From an uncultured Chitinophaga sp. (lineage in GTDB: Bacteria > Bacteroidota > Bacteroidia > Chitinophagales > Chitinophagaceae), in the NCBI RefSeq assembly GCF_946479755.1, contig NZ_CAMLHC010000045.1:1-49997 (forward strand): a stretch of 49,997 nucleotides of DNA, given 5' to 3'. The position numbers and the translations under genes were made by a program. Under the pieces are notes generated by a model. That model was not told where the DNA came from, did not search any database, and saw only the letters and a list, made by a program, of their open reading frames with translations. Positions 40,830-49,986 of this stretch are shown here, piece by piece. The stretch's first letter is position 1. Each line of letters starts with the position of its first letter.

Positions 40830-41927
40830 ATGAACTTCCAGGATTACGGGGCAATTGATTTTGCCTGTGATGCATCTTTCCAGCGTTATTGCCGGGAGGA
40901 ACATGAAGCGGACATGGCTTTCTGGGCAGAATGGGCCCGGCAGCATCCCGAAAAAACGGCTGTATTGGCCGAGGCGCGCCAGCTGGTATCGTTGCTGTCT
41001 GCCCGTCAGGGGGGGCGTACCGAACAGCTGAAACAGCTGCAGGATGGGCTGACGCAATACGAGCGGCTGCAACAGGCGCTGGAAGGAGCTTTGCCGGCTA
41101 CGGCCGACGAGACGCCGTCTTCCCGCCCCCGCCACTTGTATGTACGTTATGCCGCCGTAGTGGCCGGTGCCATGCTCCTCGCCGCCGGGGGGTATTTCCT
41201 GGTCCGGCAGCCACGTACCGCGCCTGTTGATACTGAGATGGCGGCCGCCACTATCATTTCCGCCGGTAACGAACCCCGTAAATCGGTGGTACTGCCCGAC
41301 GGCTCCTCCCTTGTGCTGCGGAAAAACAGCCGCGTGGAACTGGCAGAAGGATTTAACCGCGAAAACCGGGAACTGACGCTGACAGGCGAAGCTTTTTTCG
41401 ATGTGGCACAGGATGCCCGTAAACCTTTTATGGTGCATACCAGCGCGTTCGATATCAAAGTGCTGGGTACCGTGTTTAACGTCAGCGCCTATACGGGACA
41501 CCCCACGATGGAAGCTGCCCTGTTCCGCGGAAAAGTAGAGATCACCTGTACGCAGGAACCGGCGAAGAAGATAGTGCTGCAGCCTAATCAGAAGCTGACC
41601 GTAGCGACGCCTGAAACAGGTAAAACGGCTGTTGCGCCGGTGCTGAAGGTGGTGCCGCTGGATGCCGACCCTGTCAACCACAAAGCCCGGGAAATAGCCT
41701 GGGTGCGCAACCGCCTGGAGATAGAGAATGAACCGCTGGAGGATATTGCGGTGAAACTGGAGAAGTGGTACGGTATCCGGATCGCCTTTGCCGACGATGA
41801 AGTGAAACAGTACCGTTACTCCGGCACGTTTGAAAGCGAAACTGTACTGAAAGCACTGGACGCGCTGCAGTTGTCCTATCCCTTCAATTTTAAAATGGTA
41901 AACGACACAATTATTATCAGTAAATAA
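40830..41927 (+). CDS. FecR family anti-sigma regulator of the third cassette
   Basis: The 365-residue protein has an N-terminal anti-sigma part, one membrane segment at about residues 106-125 (YAAVVAGAMLLAAGGYFLV), a FecR domain with VVLPDGSSLVLRKNS and LTGEAFFDVAQD, and a DUF4974-like C-terminal domain (VKLEKWYGIRIAF). It holds the sigma factor until the SusC STN domain signals. susC begins 109 bases later, after a strong stem-loop. Confidence 0.95.
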   Translation: MNFQDYGAIDFACDASFQRYCREEHEADMAFWAEWARQHPEKTAVLAEARQLVSLLSARQGGRTEQLKQLQDGLTQYERLQQALEGALPATADETPSSRPRHLYVRYAAVVAGAMLLAAGGYFLVRQPRTAPVDTEMAAATIISAGNEPRKSVVLPDGSSLVLRKNSRVELAEGFNRENRELTLTGEAFFDVAQDARKPFMVHTSAFDIKVLGTVFNVSAYTGHPTMEAALFRGKVEITCTQEPAKKIVLQPNQKLTVATPETGKTAVAPVLKVVPLDADPVNHKAREIAWVRNRLEIENEPLEDIAVKLEKWYGIRIAFADDEVKQYRYSGTFESETVLKALDALQLSYPFNFKMVNDTIIISK

Positions 41928-41956
41928 ATATCAACCAGTAACAACCAAAATAAGAA

Positions 41957-41981
41957 GGGGAGGTGTTCGCACCACCTCCCC
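41957..41981 (+). other. Strong stem-loop between FecR and SusC of the third cassette
   Basis: GGGGAGGTG (41957-41965) pairs perfectly with CACCTCCCC (41973-41981) around TTCGCAC. No T-run follows, so it is more likely an RNA-processing or attenuation element than a full terminator. Confidence 0.75.
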
Positions 41982-42036
41982 GGAATTAGGCCAGATAATG
42001 TCCTGAACGATCATTAACTAAACCAACATCAAAGGT

Positions 42037-45000
42037 ATGGTAAAACTTGTATTCCTGAAATGGAAAGGGAAGGCTGTTCCCGCCGGCAAACTGCTGCTCA
42101 CTATGAAATTGACCATCTTACTTTTTTTAACCTGTCTGCAGGTGCAGGCGGTATGCCTGGCACAGGAAACGATCACCCTGCAGGTGAGGGAAACCAGTAT
42201 CAAACAGTTCCTGAAAACACTGGAACATCAGACTTCCTACCGGTTCGTTTTTCATGACAAAACACTGCCTGAAAACAGCAAAGTGTCTGTTTCCGCCAAA
42301 GGCGCCACGCTCGATGCCGTGCTCACGCAGGCGCTGGCAGGCACCCACCTGGCCTGGTCCCAACGGGAAGACGGGCTGGTAGTACTGTACGCCGCAGATG
42401 CCAATCAAAGGCCGGCCGCAGACATCACCATCCGCGGCAAGGTGAGAGGGATCGACAACCTTCCCCTGCCGGGTGTTACTGTAAGGGCCGTAGGCTCCAA
42501 CGCTGGCGCGCTCACCGCCGCCGACGGCAGTTACATGCTGACCGCCCCCGACCAGGTGCGCGTGCTGCAATTCTCCCTCGTAGGATATACTACCCGCCAG
42601 GTGGATATCAACGGCCGCCGCGAAATCAATATCACCCTGGAAGAAGATGTGAAAACACTTAATGCCGTAACGGTTACCGGTTATACGAACTATGCCCGTG
42701 ATAAGTCCACCGCCTCCGCAGGCATCGTAGGCAGCGACAAAATAACTCAGGTGCCCATGGCCAGCTTTGAACAGATATTACAGGGCCGCGTACCAGGCAT
42801 GGTGATATCTGCCGGCTCCGGACAGCCGGGAGCGGCTGCCACCGTTACCGTCCGCGGCGTTGGTACCATCAACGGCAGCTCCTCCGTGCTCTACGTCATG
42901 GACGGTATCCCCATTGAAGCCGGACAGTTTCAGGGCATCAACCCGGAAGACATTGCTTCGGTGACCGTGCTCAAAGACGCCTCCGCAAAAGCACTGTACG
43001 GCTCCCGCGGCTCCAATGGCGTGATCGTGATCACCACCAAAAAAGGACAGGCCGGCAAACTGTCATTCTCTTATAAATCACAATACGGCTTCTCTAATAT
43101 GACCACTCCGAAGTTCAAAATGATGAACTCCGTGGAACACCTGCAGTATGAAGAAGAGATAGGGCTGGAAACCGGTTCCAACGTAGGTCCGGGCTGGGAG
43201 TTCTCCCCTAAAAATCCAAACTACGCCACTAAAACCCCCGAAGAGAAAAGACTGGCCGATCATATCCTCGACAGCCTCCGTAATACCAACACCGACTGGC
43301 GTAAGATATTCCTGCGTACCGGTAAGTTCCAGGAACATCAGCTGAGCGCCAGCGGTGGTAATGATAATATCCGCTTCTACAGCTCCCTGAACTATTTCGA
43401 TCAGCAGGGGATCGCATTAGGGACCGGCCTGAAACGCTACAGCCTGAAGAACAATGTGGACTTCAACGCCGGCCGGTTGACCGGTAACGTGAACGTTGGC
43501 CTCGCCTATTCCGAATCTTCCTACCTTCCGGTAGAAGCTTCCAGTAGCGGCACTAACCCGCTGGCAGCCGTATACTACGCACTGCCTTATGAATATCCGT
43601 ACCTGCCCGATGGTACGCTGGTCACCAACTGGAACAGCGACGTATACCCTGTTTACGACCTGCGCGAAGGCAGCAACGCCCTGGAGGCGCTGCTCAACAC
43701 CAGCAGCAAAGACAACCAGCTGAAAAGTATTATCGGCACCTCGCTGAACTTTACCATCGCCAAAGGGCTGGTGGCCAAAACAAGACTGGGGCTCGATTTC
43801 AGGGAGACGACCACAGAAAAATGGGTGAACCCCGATTCCTATTCAGGCTACAAAGTGGATAACGGAGAGAAAGGCAGCTTCGGAGAAGGCTCCACCCGCA
43901 ACTTTACACTGGTGACTACTTCCGGTCTGACTTACACCAAAAATATCGCTGACCGCCACGACTTCGAAGTGTCCGGTTATTTTGAGTTCACCAAAAACAA
44001 CTACCGCGCTTTCAACTATACCGGCTTTGACCTGGACGGCCGACTGCCGGCCACACCGGCAGCCATTACGCCCGGATCGCCCTTTGCGCCGGTGGTAGGC
44101 GGCAGCCGCGCCCGCAGTGCGCTGGCTTCCTATATCGCCGTAGGCCGTTATACTTTCGACGAAAAATATACCCTTAACGCCTCCTTCCGCTATGATGGTG
44201 CGTCTACCGTGCCGCCCTCCAACCGGTGGCACGGTTTCTATTCCCTTGGTATCGGGTGGGAAGTGAAAAAAGAGAACTTCCTCAAAGACGTGAGCTTTGT
44301 GGATAACCTGCGCTTCCGTGCCAGCTACGGCACTTCCGCCAACCCGTTTTCTACGCTCGGGCCCTTCGCCTATTTCCGTACCTATGGTACTGACCAGTAT
44401 GCAGGCCGCCCGGCTATTACGCCCTCTCAGCCCGGCAACCCCGGCTACGACTGGGAATATGCCAAAGAACTGAACATCGGTTTCGACCTGGGTATCTGGA
44501 ACAACCGTATCCGGGTGGTGACAGACGTGTATAATAAAGTCACCAACAACCTGTTCATCGAACAACCGCTGTCCATTACCTCCGGCTTCAGCAGCATGTT
44601 CCTCAACTCAGGCGCTATGCGCAACCGCGGCATCGAGATGGACGTGCAGGCAGACATCATCCGTGGGAAAGACTTTACCTGGAACGTAGGCTTCAACTTC
44701 GCGTACAACAAAAACGTGATCACCGATTTGGGCGGCGCCAGCGAGTTCACACAGGGCGATTCAAAAATTGTACGGGTAGGCCTGCCTTATGGCTCCCACT
44801 ATGCACCTAAATGGGCTGGTGTAGATCCGCAGACCGGCGACCCGCTGTATTATGACCGGACCGGCAAGACTACCAGCGATTATAATGAATCCGCGCTGAG
44901 CGTAGCGGAATTCGGTACTTACATTCCGCCTTTCACCGGTGGTTTTAATACCGGCATTACTTATAAAGGAATTTATCTGAATGCGCTGTTCACCTTTGCA

Positions 45001-45396
45001 GATAAAACCATGCGTTATCTCAACGAAGATTATTACAACGAGAACCCGGCATTTGCCAGCAGCAACCAGTCTGTACGCATGTTGTACAACCGCTGGAAGA
45101 AACCCGGCGACAACGCCATCCTGCCACGATTTGGCGCCAAACGCGGTTACTCCTCCCGCGACATACAGGACGCCTCCTATCTCCGTTTGCGGAATGTGAG
45201 CATCGGGTATAACTTCCCGAAAGCGCTGTTATCGCATCTGAAGTTCATCCAGGGCGTACAGGTGTTCGCACAGGGGCAGAACCTCCTCACCTTTACCAAA
45301 TGGAAAAGCTTCGATCCGGAAAACAACAACGGCGAAGGGCGTTTCGACTACCCCGCTGCGCGGACTTACACCTTTGGTCTGAATGTTAACTTTTAA
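42037..45396 (+). CDS. SusC/RagA TonB-linked outer membrane transporter with STN domain, third cassette
   Basis: The 1119-residue protein has a signal segment at about residues 19-42 (MKLTILLFLTCLQVQA), an STN domain at 45-118 (RETSIKQFLKTLEHQTSYRF), a CarboxypepD_reg domain at 129-203, a TonB-box-like VTVTGYTNY at 211-219, a plug to about 330 with VLKDASAKALYGSRGSNGVIVITTKKG (in part), and a barrel ending TFGLNVNF. It is followed 12 bases later by its SusD gene and then by two secreted enzymes of cyanophycin breakdown, so its cargo may be beta-Asp-Arg dipeptides or short cyanophycin oligomers. That cargo is inferred from gene order only. Confidence 0.95.
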   Translation: MVKLVFLKWKGKAVPAGKLLLTMKLTILLFLTCLQVQAVCLAQETITLQVRETSIKQFLKTLEHQTSYRFVFHDKTLPENSKVSVSAKGATLDAVLTQALAGTHLAWSQREDGLVVLYAADANQRPAADITIRGKVRGIDNLPLPGVTVRAVGSNAGALTAADGSYMLTAPDQVRVLQFSLVGYTTRQVDINGRREINITLEEDVKTLNAVTVTGYTNYARDKSTASAGIVGSDKITQVPMASFEQILQGRVPGMVISAGSGQPGAAATVTVRGVGTINGSSSVLYVMDGIPIEAGQFQGINPEDIASVTVLKDASAKALYGSRGSNGVIVITTKKGQAGKLSFSYKSQYGFSNMTTPKFKMMNSVEHLQYEEEIGLETGSNVGPGWEFSPKNPNYATKTPEEKRLADHILDSLRNTNTDWRKIFLRTGKFQEHQLSASGGNDNIRFYSSLNYFDQQGIALGTGLKRYSLKNNVDFNAGRLTGNVNVGLAYSESSYLPVEASSSGTNPLAAVYYALPYEYPYLPDGTLVTNWNSDVYPVYDLREGSNALEALLNTSSKDNQLKSIIGTSLNFTIAKGLVAKTRLGLDFRETTTEKWVNPDSYSGYKVDNGEKGSFGEGSTRNFTLVTTSGLTYTKNIADRHDFEVSGYFEFTKNNYRAFNYTGFDLDGRLPATPAAITPGSPFAPVVGGSRARSALASYIAVGRYTFDEKYTLNASFRYDGASTVPPSNRWHGFYSLGIGWEVKKENFLKDVSFVDNLRFRASYGTSANPFSTLGPFAYFRTYGTDQYAGRPAITPSQPGNPGYDWEYAKELNIGFDLGIWNNRIRVVTDVYNKVTNNLFIEQPLSITSGFSSMFLNSGAMRNRGIEMDVQADIIRGKDFTWNVGFNFAYNKNVITDLGGASEFTQGDSKIVRVGLPYGSHYAPKWAGVDPQTGDPLYYDRTGKTTSDYNESALSVAEFGTYIPPFTGGFNTGITYKGIYLNALFTFADKTMRYLNEDYYNENPAFASSNQSVRMLYNRWKKPGDNAILPRFGAKRGYSSRDIQDASYLRLRNVSIGYNFPKALLSHLKFIQGVQVFAQGQNLLTFTKWKSFDPENNNGEGRFDYPAARTYTFGLNVNF

Positions 45397-45408
45397 ATCC
45401 TGCTGTTC

Positions 45409-46812
45409 ATGATCCGTTATATTCAACATACTGTTAAATACCTGGCGCTGATGCTGCCGGTATGCCTGCTGTCGTGCAACAAACAACTGGACCTGTCGCC
45501 CACCGACAATATCATCGATCCCGGGAGAACGTTCCGCAATGTGGCAGACCTGAATGGCGGCCTGCTGGGCGCCTATACCCGGTTGACCTACAATACCATC
45601 TACAACGTATCGCTGGTGACCGATGAGTGTATGCTGCCCAGCGAAAACGGTACCGGTGGCGGCGTGGCGTCTTACCGCTGGCAGATAGACCCCAGCAATG
45701 GTACGATCACGTCTTCTTTCAATGAATATTATATCACTATCGACCGTGCCAACCGCGTGCTGGCGGCCCTGCCGCAGGTGCCGGCCAAAGGCGATGAGAT
45801 AGCGCAGCGCGACCAGTACCAGGGCGAACTGCTGGCGCTGAGGGCGTATTGCCATTTTCAGCTGTTGCAGAGTTACGCACAGGACTATACGCCAAATGCG
45901 CTGGGCGTGCCTTATATGGACGTGTCAAAGATCAGTTCACCTGCCCGTAATACTTTTGCAGAAGTGACCGCGCGTATCGAAGATGATCTCAAGGCGGCGA
46001 AGAAGCTGATCCCTGCTTCGTTTGACGATAATACCCATATCACCCTTGCCGCTGTTGCTGCCATCCAGGCACGGGTAGCCCTGTACGGAAAGAAATGGAC
46101 GGATGCCGTGACTTATGCCACCGAGGCTATTCAGGCAATGCCGCTGGCGGCGCGTAACAAGTTTTCCGCTATCTGGAAAGATACAGACGAGTCTGAAGTG
46201 ATCTGGAAACTGAAGCAGATGGCTGGTACCAATGACGATCTGATTGGCGGTGTTTATTTCAAAAAACGTGTAGCCTTATACGTTCCTTCTTTTGAACTGA
46301 TTAAACTGTTCGATAAAGTGAACGATATACGTTACCCGGCGTACATTGAGTTTGATGACAGCCGCGGCGCCGGTAAATCTGCCTACCTGGTGAACAAGTA
46401 TGCCGGTAGCGGTGGTAACCCCGGTCTGGCAGACCTGAAGCTGTTCCGTACCGGTGAGATGTACCTGATCCGTGCGGAGGCTGCCGCTGAACTGGGACAG
46501 TTGGCCAATGCCGCTGCCGATCTGAACAACCTGCGTGCTGCCCGTATTGAGGGCTATACGCCGCAACCGTTCGCCGATAAAGACGCGCTGATCACCTCCA
46601 TATACACCGAACGTTTTAAGGAGCTGGCTTTTGAAGGGCATCGTTTGTTTGACCTGCGCCGGCGTTCCCTGCCGGTGACCCGTGAACCGGAAGATGCTGT
46701 CAACGCATTGGGCGCCGTGCTGCTGAAGCCCGGCCAGCGCGGATATGTGTTCCCCATCCCGGACGCAGAAACGAAGGCCAATAAAAACATGGAGCAGAAC
46801 AAACCTTATTAA
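45409..46812 (+). CDS. SusD/RagB nutrient-binding lipoprotein, third cassette
   Basis: The 467-residue product has a lipoprotein signal (residues 1-22, LPVCLLSC) followed by NKQLDLSPTD, the TPR-like region with QGELLALRAYCHFQLLQSYAQDY near residue 145, and the RagB C-terminal region with GEMYLIRAEAAAELG and RFKELAFEGHRLFDLRR, ending PIPDAETKANKNMEQNKPY. It would be the lid of the SusC barrel encoded 12 bases earlier. Cyanophycinase begins 44 bases downstream with no terminator between, so it is in the same unit. Confidence 0.95.
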   Translation: MIRYIQHTVKYLALMLPVCLLSCNKQLDLSPTDNIIDPGRTFRNVADLNGGLLGAYTRLTYNTIYNVSLVTDECMLPSENGTGGGVASYRWQIDPSNGTITSSFNEYYITIDRANRVLAALPQVPAKGDEIAQRDQYQGELLALRAYCHFQLLQSYAQDYTPNALGVPYMDVSKISSPARNTFAEVTARIEDDLKAAKKLIPASFDDNTHITLAAVAAIQARVALYGKKWTDAVTYATEAIQAMPLAARNKFSAIWKDTDESEVIWKLKQMAGTNDDLIGGVYFKKRVALYVPSFELIKLFDKVNDIRYPAYIEFDDSRGAGKSAYLVNKYAGSGGNPGLADLKLFRTGEMYLIRAEAAAELGQLANAAADLNNLRAARIEGYTPQPFADKDALITSIYTERFKELAFEGHRLFDLRRRSLPVTREPEDAVNALGAVLLKPGQRGYVFPIPDAETKANKNMEQNKPY

Positions 46813-46855
46813 TTACGAATTAGCGGTTATCCATTAATGTAAAAACGATCAGTAA

Positions 46856-47899
46856 ATGAATGGAATAAAGATATTAAGCTTAATAACTATGATGGTGCCG
46901 TGTTTCAGCAGTTGCGGCGATACAGCGGGTGCTTCGGAAAAAATTCCGGGCCGCCCGGCTTCTATCGGTATCGTCGGTGATACGGCGGATGTAGTGAAGC
47001 CCGTAACAGGAGGCGTAGCGCTGATCGGTGGCGGTGGTAATGTAGACGGGGCTTTTAAATGGATGATAGCCCGCAGTGGTGGTGGCGATGTGGTGGTGCT
47101 CACCGCTTCGAATAACGGTGGTTACAATGTGGATATCGATTCGCTGGGAGAAGTGAACTCCGTGGAAACGCTGAACATCACCAGCCGTGAGCTGGCGGAC
47201 AATGACACCGTAGCGCAGACTATCCGCAATGCTGAGATGTTATTTATTGCCGGTGGGGACCAGTCCCGGTATATGAACAACTGGCGAGGCACTAAAACAG
47301 CCGCCGCGATCAATTACCTGCTGAGGGAGAAGAAAGCGCCGGTGGGCGGCACCAGTGCCGGCTGTGCGGTCCTCAGCGGGCTGTACTACAGCGGGGAGGG
47401 TGGCAGCGCCGTGTCCGACAGTGTGCTGGCCAATCCTTACGATACGCTGGTAAAAGTTTATAACAACGATTTCCTGCAGGCGCCGTACCTGTCGAAGGTG
47501 ATCAGCGATCAGCATTATGTAAAACGTGGCCGGCAGGGCCGGCATGTGACTTTTATGAGCCGTATCATCACCGACTATGGCGTTTTTCCCGTGGGTATAG
47601 CCCCCGACGAGAAGACTGCCGTGTGTATCGATGAAAATGGCATCGCCAAAGTTTTTGGTGTTAGCAAAGCTTATTTTATCTTAACGGATAGTCTTAAAAA
47701 ACCAGAACTTTGTGTGAAAGGGCAGCCGCTGCAATGGAACTGTAACGGCGAAGCGCTCAAAGTATACGAGATACCCGCTTCCGCTACCGGCAATGGCAGC
47801 TTCCGGGTATCAGACTTCGATACGTCGGTGGCCAGCGGCGGTACCTGGTACTGGTGGTGGGTAGATAATGGCGTACTGAAGAAGAAGCAGCTCCCGTGA
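46856..47899 (+). CDS. Cyanophycinase, exported
   Basis: The 347-residue protein has a lipoprotein-like signal (MNGIKILSLI to FSSC, Cys20) and then the peptidase S51 fold: GGVALIGGGGNVDGAF near residues 52-67, LFIAGGDQSRYM at 129-140, and the nucleophile elbow GGTSAGCAVLSG with Ser167. Cyanophycinase is a serine exopeptidase that releases beta-Asp-Arg from multi-L-arginyl-poly-L-aspartate. An exported form acts on polymer outside the cell, released by lysed cyanobacteria or other makers. The SusCD genes precede it and the isoaspartyl peptidase gene follows 76 bases later, a complete degradation set. The paralogue might act on other beta-linked aspartyl peptides. The enzyme family is sure and the substrate likely. 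Confidence 0.9.
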   Translation: MNGIKILSLITMMVPCFSSCGDTAGASEKIPGRPASIGIVGDTADVVKPVTGGVALIGGGGNVDGAFKWMIARSGGGDVVVLTASNNGGYNVDIDSLGEVNSVETLNITSRELADNDTVAQTIRNAEMLFIAGGDQSRYMNNWRGTKTAAAINYLLREKKAPVGGTSAGCAVLSGLYYSGEGGSAVSDSVLANPYDTLVKVYNNDFLQAPYLSKVISDQHYVKRGRQGRHVTFMSRIITDYGVFPVGIAPDEKTAVCIDENGIAKVFGVSKAYFILTDSLKKPELCVKGQPLQWNCNGEALKVYEIPASATGNGSFRVSDFDTSVASGGTWYWWWVDNGVLKKKQLP

Positions 47900-47975
47900 T
47901 AGTCATGATTATTACAAATGTTCCCGGTTAACGGAGATGGAAGCGATTGGATGATTTTATAAAATAAGAAGCCAG

Positions 47976-49013
47976 ATGAAAAGAAGTTTTTGCTATTTGT
48001 TACTGTCCTGCTGCCTGATGATGGCCTGGAGTACCGTATCAGCGCAGAAAAAAGCCGGTCAGTATGTACTGGTGATACATGGAGGTGCGGGCACTATCCT
48101 GAAAAAGAATATGTCGCCTGCCATGGAAGAAGCGTATAAGGCATCCCTGAAACGGGCGCTGGAAAAGGGGTATGGCGTACTGCAATCCGGTGGCAGCAGT
48201 CTCGATGCGGTGGAAGCCACCGTGCGGGTGCTGGAAGACGACTCCCTTTTTAACGCCGGTAAAGGCGCGGTGTTTACCCATGAGGGCCGCAACGAGCTGG
48301 ATGCTGCCATTATGAATGGTAAAACGAGAGCGGCAGGCGCCGTAGCGGGCGTAACGGTGGTGAGGAACCCCATTAGCGCTGCCCGCGCCGTGATGGAAAA
48401 ATCCGAACACGTGATGATGATAGGCCCGGGGGCGGAGAAATTCGCCAAAGAAGCAGGGCTGGAAATTGTGGACCCTTCTTATTTCCGGACGGAGTCCCGC
48501 TGGAGAGGCCTGCAGAAAGCGATACAGGAAGACTCGCTGGCGGCTGCCCGGTCCAACGCCTATACGAATCCTGCGAAGCTCGGCATTATCAACAAAGACA
48601 ATAAATTCGGTACCGTAGGAGCGGTGGCGCTGGACAAGCAGGGCAACCTGGCGGCTGCCACGTCTACCGGCGGCATGACCAACAAAAAGTACGGCCGTGT
48701 GGGCGATTCCCCGGTTATCGGCGCCGGCACCTATGCCAATAACAATACCGTAGCGGTGTCCTGCACCGGCTGGGGCGAGTATTATATCCGCAACGTGGTA
48801 GCTTACGATCTCTCTGCGCTGATGGAGTATAAAGGGCTGTCTGTCCAGGATGCGGGTAAAACGGTGATCAACAAAGTAGGTGATATGGGCGGCGACGGCG
48901 GCCTCATTGCGCTGGATAAAAACGGCAATATGGCCATGCCTTTTAACACAGAAGGGATGTACCGCGGCGCTGTCACCAAAGATGGCAAGATTGAAATTTA
49001 TATCTATAAATAG
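47976..49013 (+). CDS. Isoaspartyl peptidase / L-asparaginase, Ntn-hydrolase, secreted
   Basis: The 345-residue protein has a signal peptide (MKRSFCYLLL to TVSAQ, about 23 residues) and the type III (plant-type) asparaginase fold: VIHGGAGTI at residues 33-41, GKGAVFTHEGRNELDAAIM near 96-113 and the autocleavage site F-G-T213-V-G-A-V-A-L-D, where Thr213 becomes the N-terminal nucleophile, followed by ATSTGGMTNK. Such enzymes hydrolyse beta-Asp-X dipeptides and also asparagine. With the cyanophycinase gene just upstream the likely substrate is beta-Asp-Arg, giving Asp and Arg. Its signal peptide places it in the periplasm, downstream of SusCD import. It is the last gene before the terminator at 49050. 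Confidence 0.93.
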   Translation: MKRSFCYLLLSCCLMMAWSTVSAQKKAGQYVLVIHGGAGTILKKNMSPAMEEAYKASLKRALEKGYGVLQSGGSSLDAVEATVRVLEDDSLFNAGKGAVFTHEGRNELDAAIMNGKTRAAGAVAGVTVVRNPISAARAVMEKSEHVMMIGPGAEKFAKEAGLEIVDPSYFRTESRWRGLQKAIQEDSLAAARSNAYTNPAKLGIINKDNKFGTVGAVALDKQGNLAAATSTGGMTNKKYGRVGDSPVIGAGTYANNNTVAVSCTGWGEYYIRNVVAYDLSALMEYKGLSVQDAGKTVINKVGDMGGDGGLIALDKNGNMAMPFNTEGMYRGAVTKDGKIEIYIYK

Positions 49014-49049
49014 ACAGACGATTTTGTCCTAAGATAGTTCCTGTTTGGA

Positions 49050-49077
49050 GGGCTGGCCGTTGGGCCGGCCCTTTTGA
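49050..49077 (+). terminator. Terminator of the cyanophycin-type locus
   Basis: A 9-bp stem with one G-U pair (49050-49058 with 49063-49071) around GTTG is followed by TTTTGATTTTTT. Confidence 0.88.
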
Positions 49078-49113
49078 TTTTTTAAAACCTATCCCGGCAC
49101 AGCACCCCTTCTT

Positions 49114-49167
49114 AAATTTCTCCCTCCCTGAAACTTCTCCCCTCCCTGAAATTTCCCTCTCCTCCCT
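49114..49167 (+). repeat. Pyrimidine-rich tandem repeat
   Basis: Three degenerate copies of a 17-18-base unit of the form AAAyTTCTCCCyTCCCTG lie side by side. No reading frame uses it. It lies in the 328-base gap before the next sigma factor, which holds nothing else besides the terminator at 49050. Confidence 0.6.
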
Positions 49168-49341
49168 TGTGTTTCCATCGATTGCTTCCCTTAAGCCGCG
49201 GTGGCGGGTCATCTTGCGGAAAGTTGTCCTGTTAATCCAGTATCAGTATCCGCTAAATTTCAGGTATTGTGGATAAGTGGACTGACCTACCTTACCAAAG
49301 CCATCGTTATTCACGGGAATGCTGTTTACAATTATTTACAG

Positions 49342-49899
49342 ATGCAGGATCTGTTAGAGAAAATATACAGGGACAATGACCAACTTGCCTTTCGCCAGCT
49401 GTTTTTACAGTATAGCGACCGGCTGATTGTGTTTGCGGCTTCGCTGTTGCCTTCCCGGGAAGAAGCAGAGGAGGCGGTGTCCGATGTTTTTGTGAAGATA
49501 TGGCAGAACCGCGCGGGCCTTGCTGCGGTGCGTAACCTCAATACCTATCTCTACACGGCTGTCCGTAACACTGCCTGTAATTACCGCATCAGCGCCGGCA
49601 GGATGCCGGAGGTACTGACAGGCGAGTATATACAGGTAGCTGTCAACACCATGACTGCCTCCCCGGAAGATATGCTGATCAGCAAGGAAAACCTGCGGAA
49701 GATAGAATCAGCCATCAACCTGTTGCCTGCCCGCTGTAAGCTCATATTCCGCCTGGTGAAAGAAGATGGACTCAAATACCGGGAAGTGGCTGAAATCCTC
49801 GAAGTATCCATCAACACTGTGAACACCCAAATGGCGATCGCCCTGAAAAAACTCGGCGAGGTGATCGATGTCCGTCAGCATTTCGGCTGGATGGAATAA
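49342..49899 (+). CDS. ECF RNA polymerase sigma factor of a fourth cassette
   Basis: The 185-residue protein starts at ATG 49342 (MQDLLEKIYRD); the in-frame extension to 49201 is poor coding sequence. It has sigma region 2 (EEAVSDVFVKIWQNRAG) and region 4 (LPARCKLIFRLVKEDGLKYREVAEILE), like the other three sigma factors here. Its FecR partner most likely begins at 49987, at the edge of the window. Confidence 0.93.
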   Translation: MQDLLEKIYRDNDQLAFRQLFLQYSDRLIVFAASLLPSREEAEEAVSDVFVKIWQNRAGLAAVRNLNTYLYTAVRNTACNYRISAGRMPEVLTGEYIQVAVNTMTASPEDMLISKENLRKIESAINLLPARCKLIFRLVKEDGLKYREVAEILEVSINTVNTQMAIALKKLGEVIDVRQHFGWME

Positions 49900-49986
49900 A
49901 AAAAGTTTAAAATTTTTTTCCCCCGCTTCATAGTATTTCTCCAAAATACTGTCTTATCTGTTACATCACCGTAACATGTCAATTTA

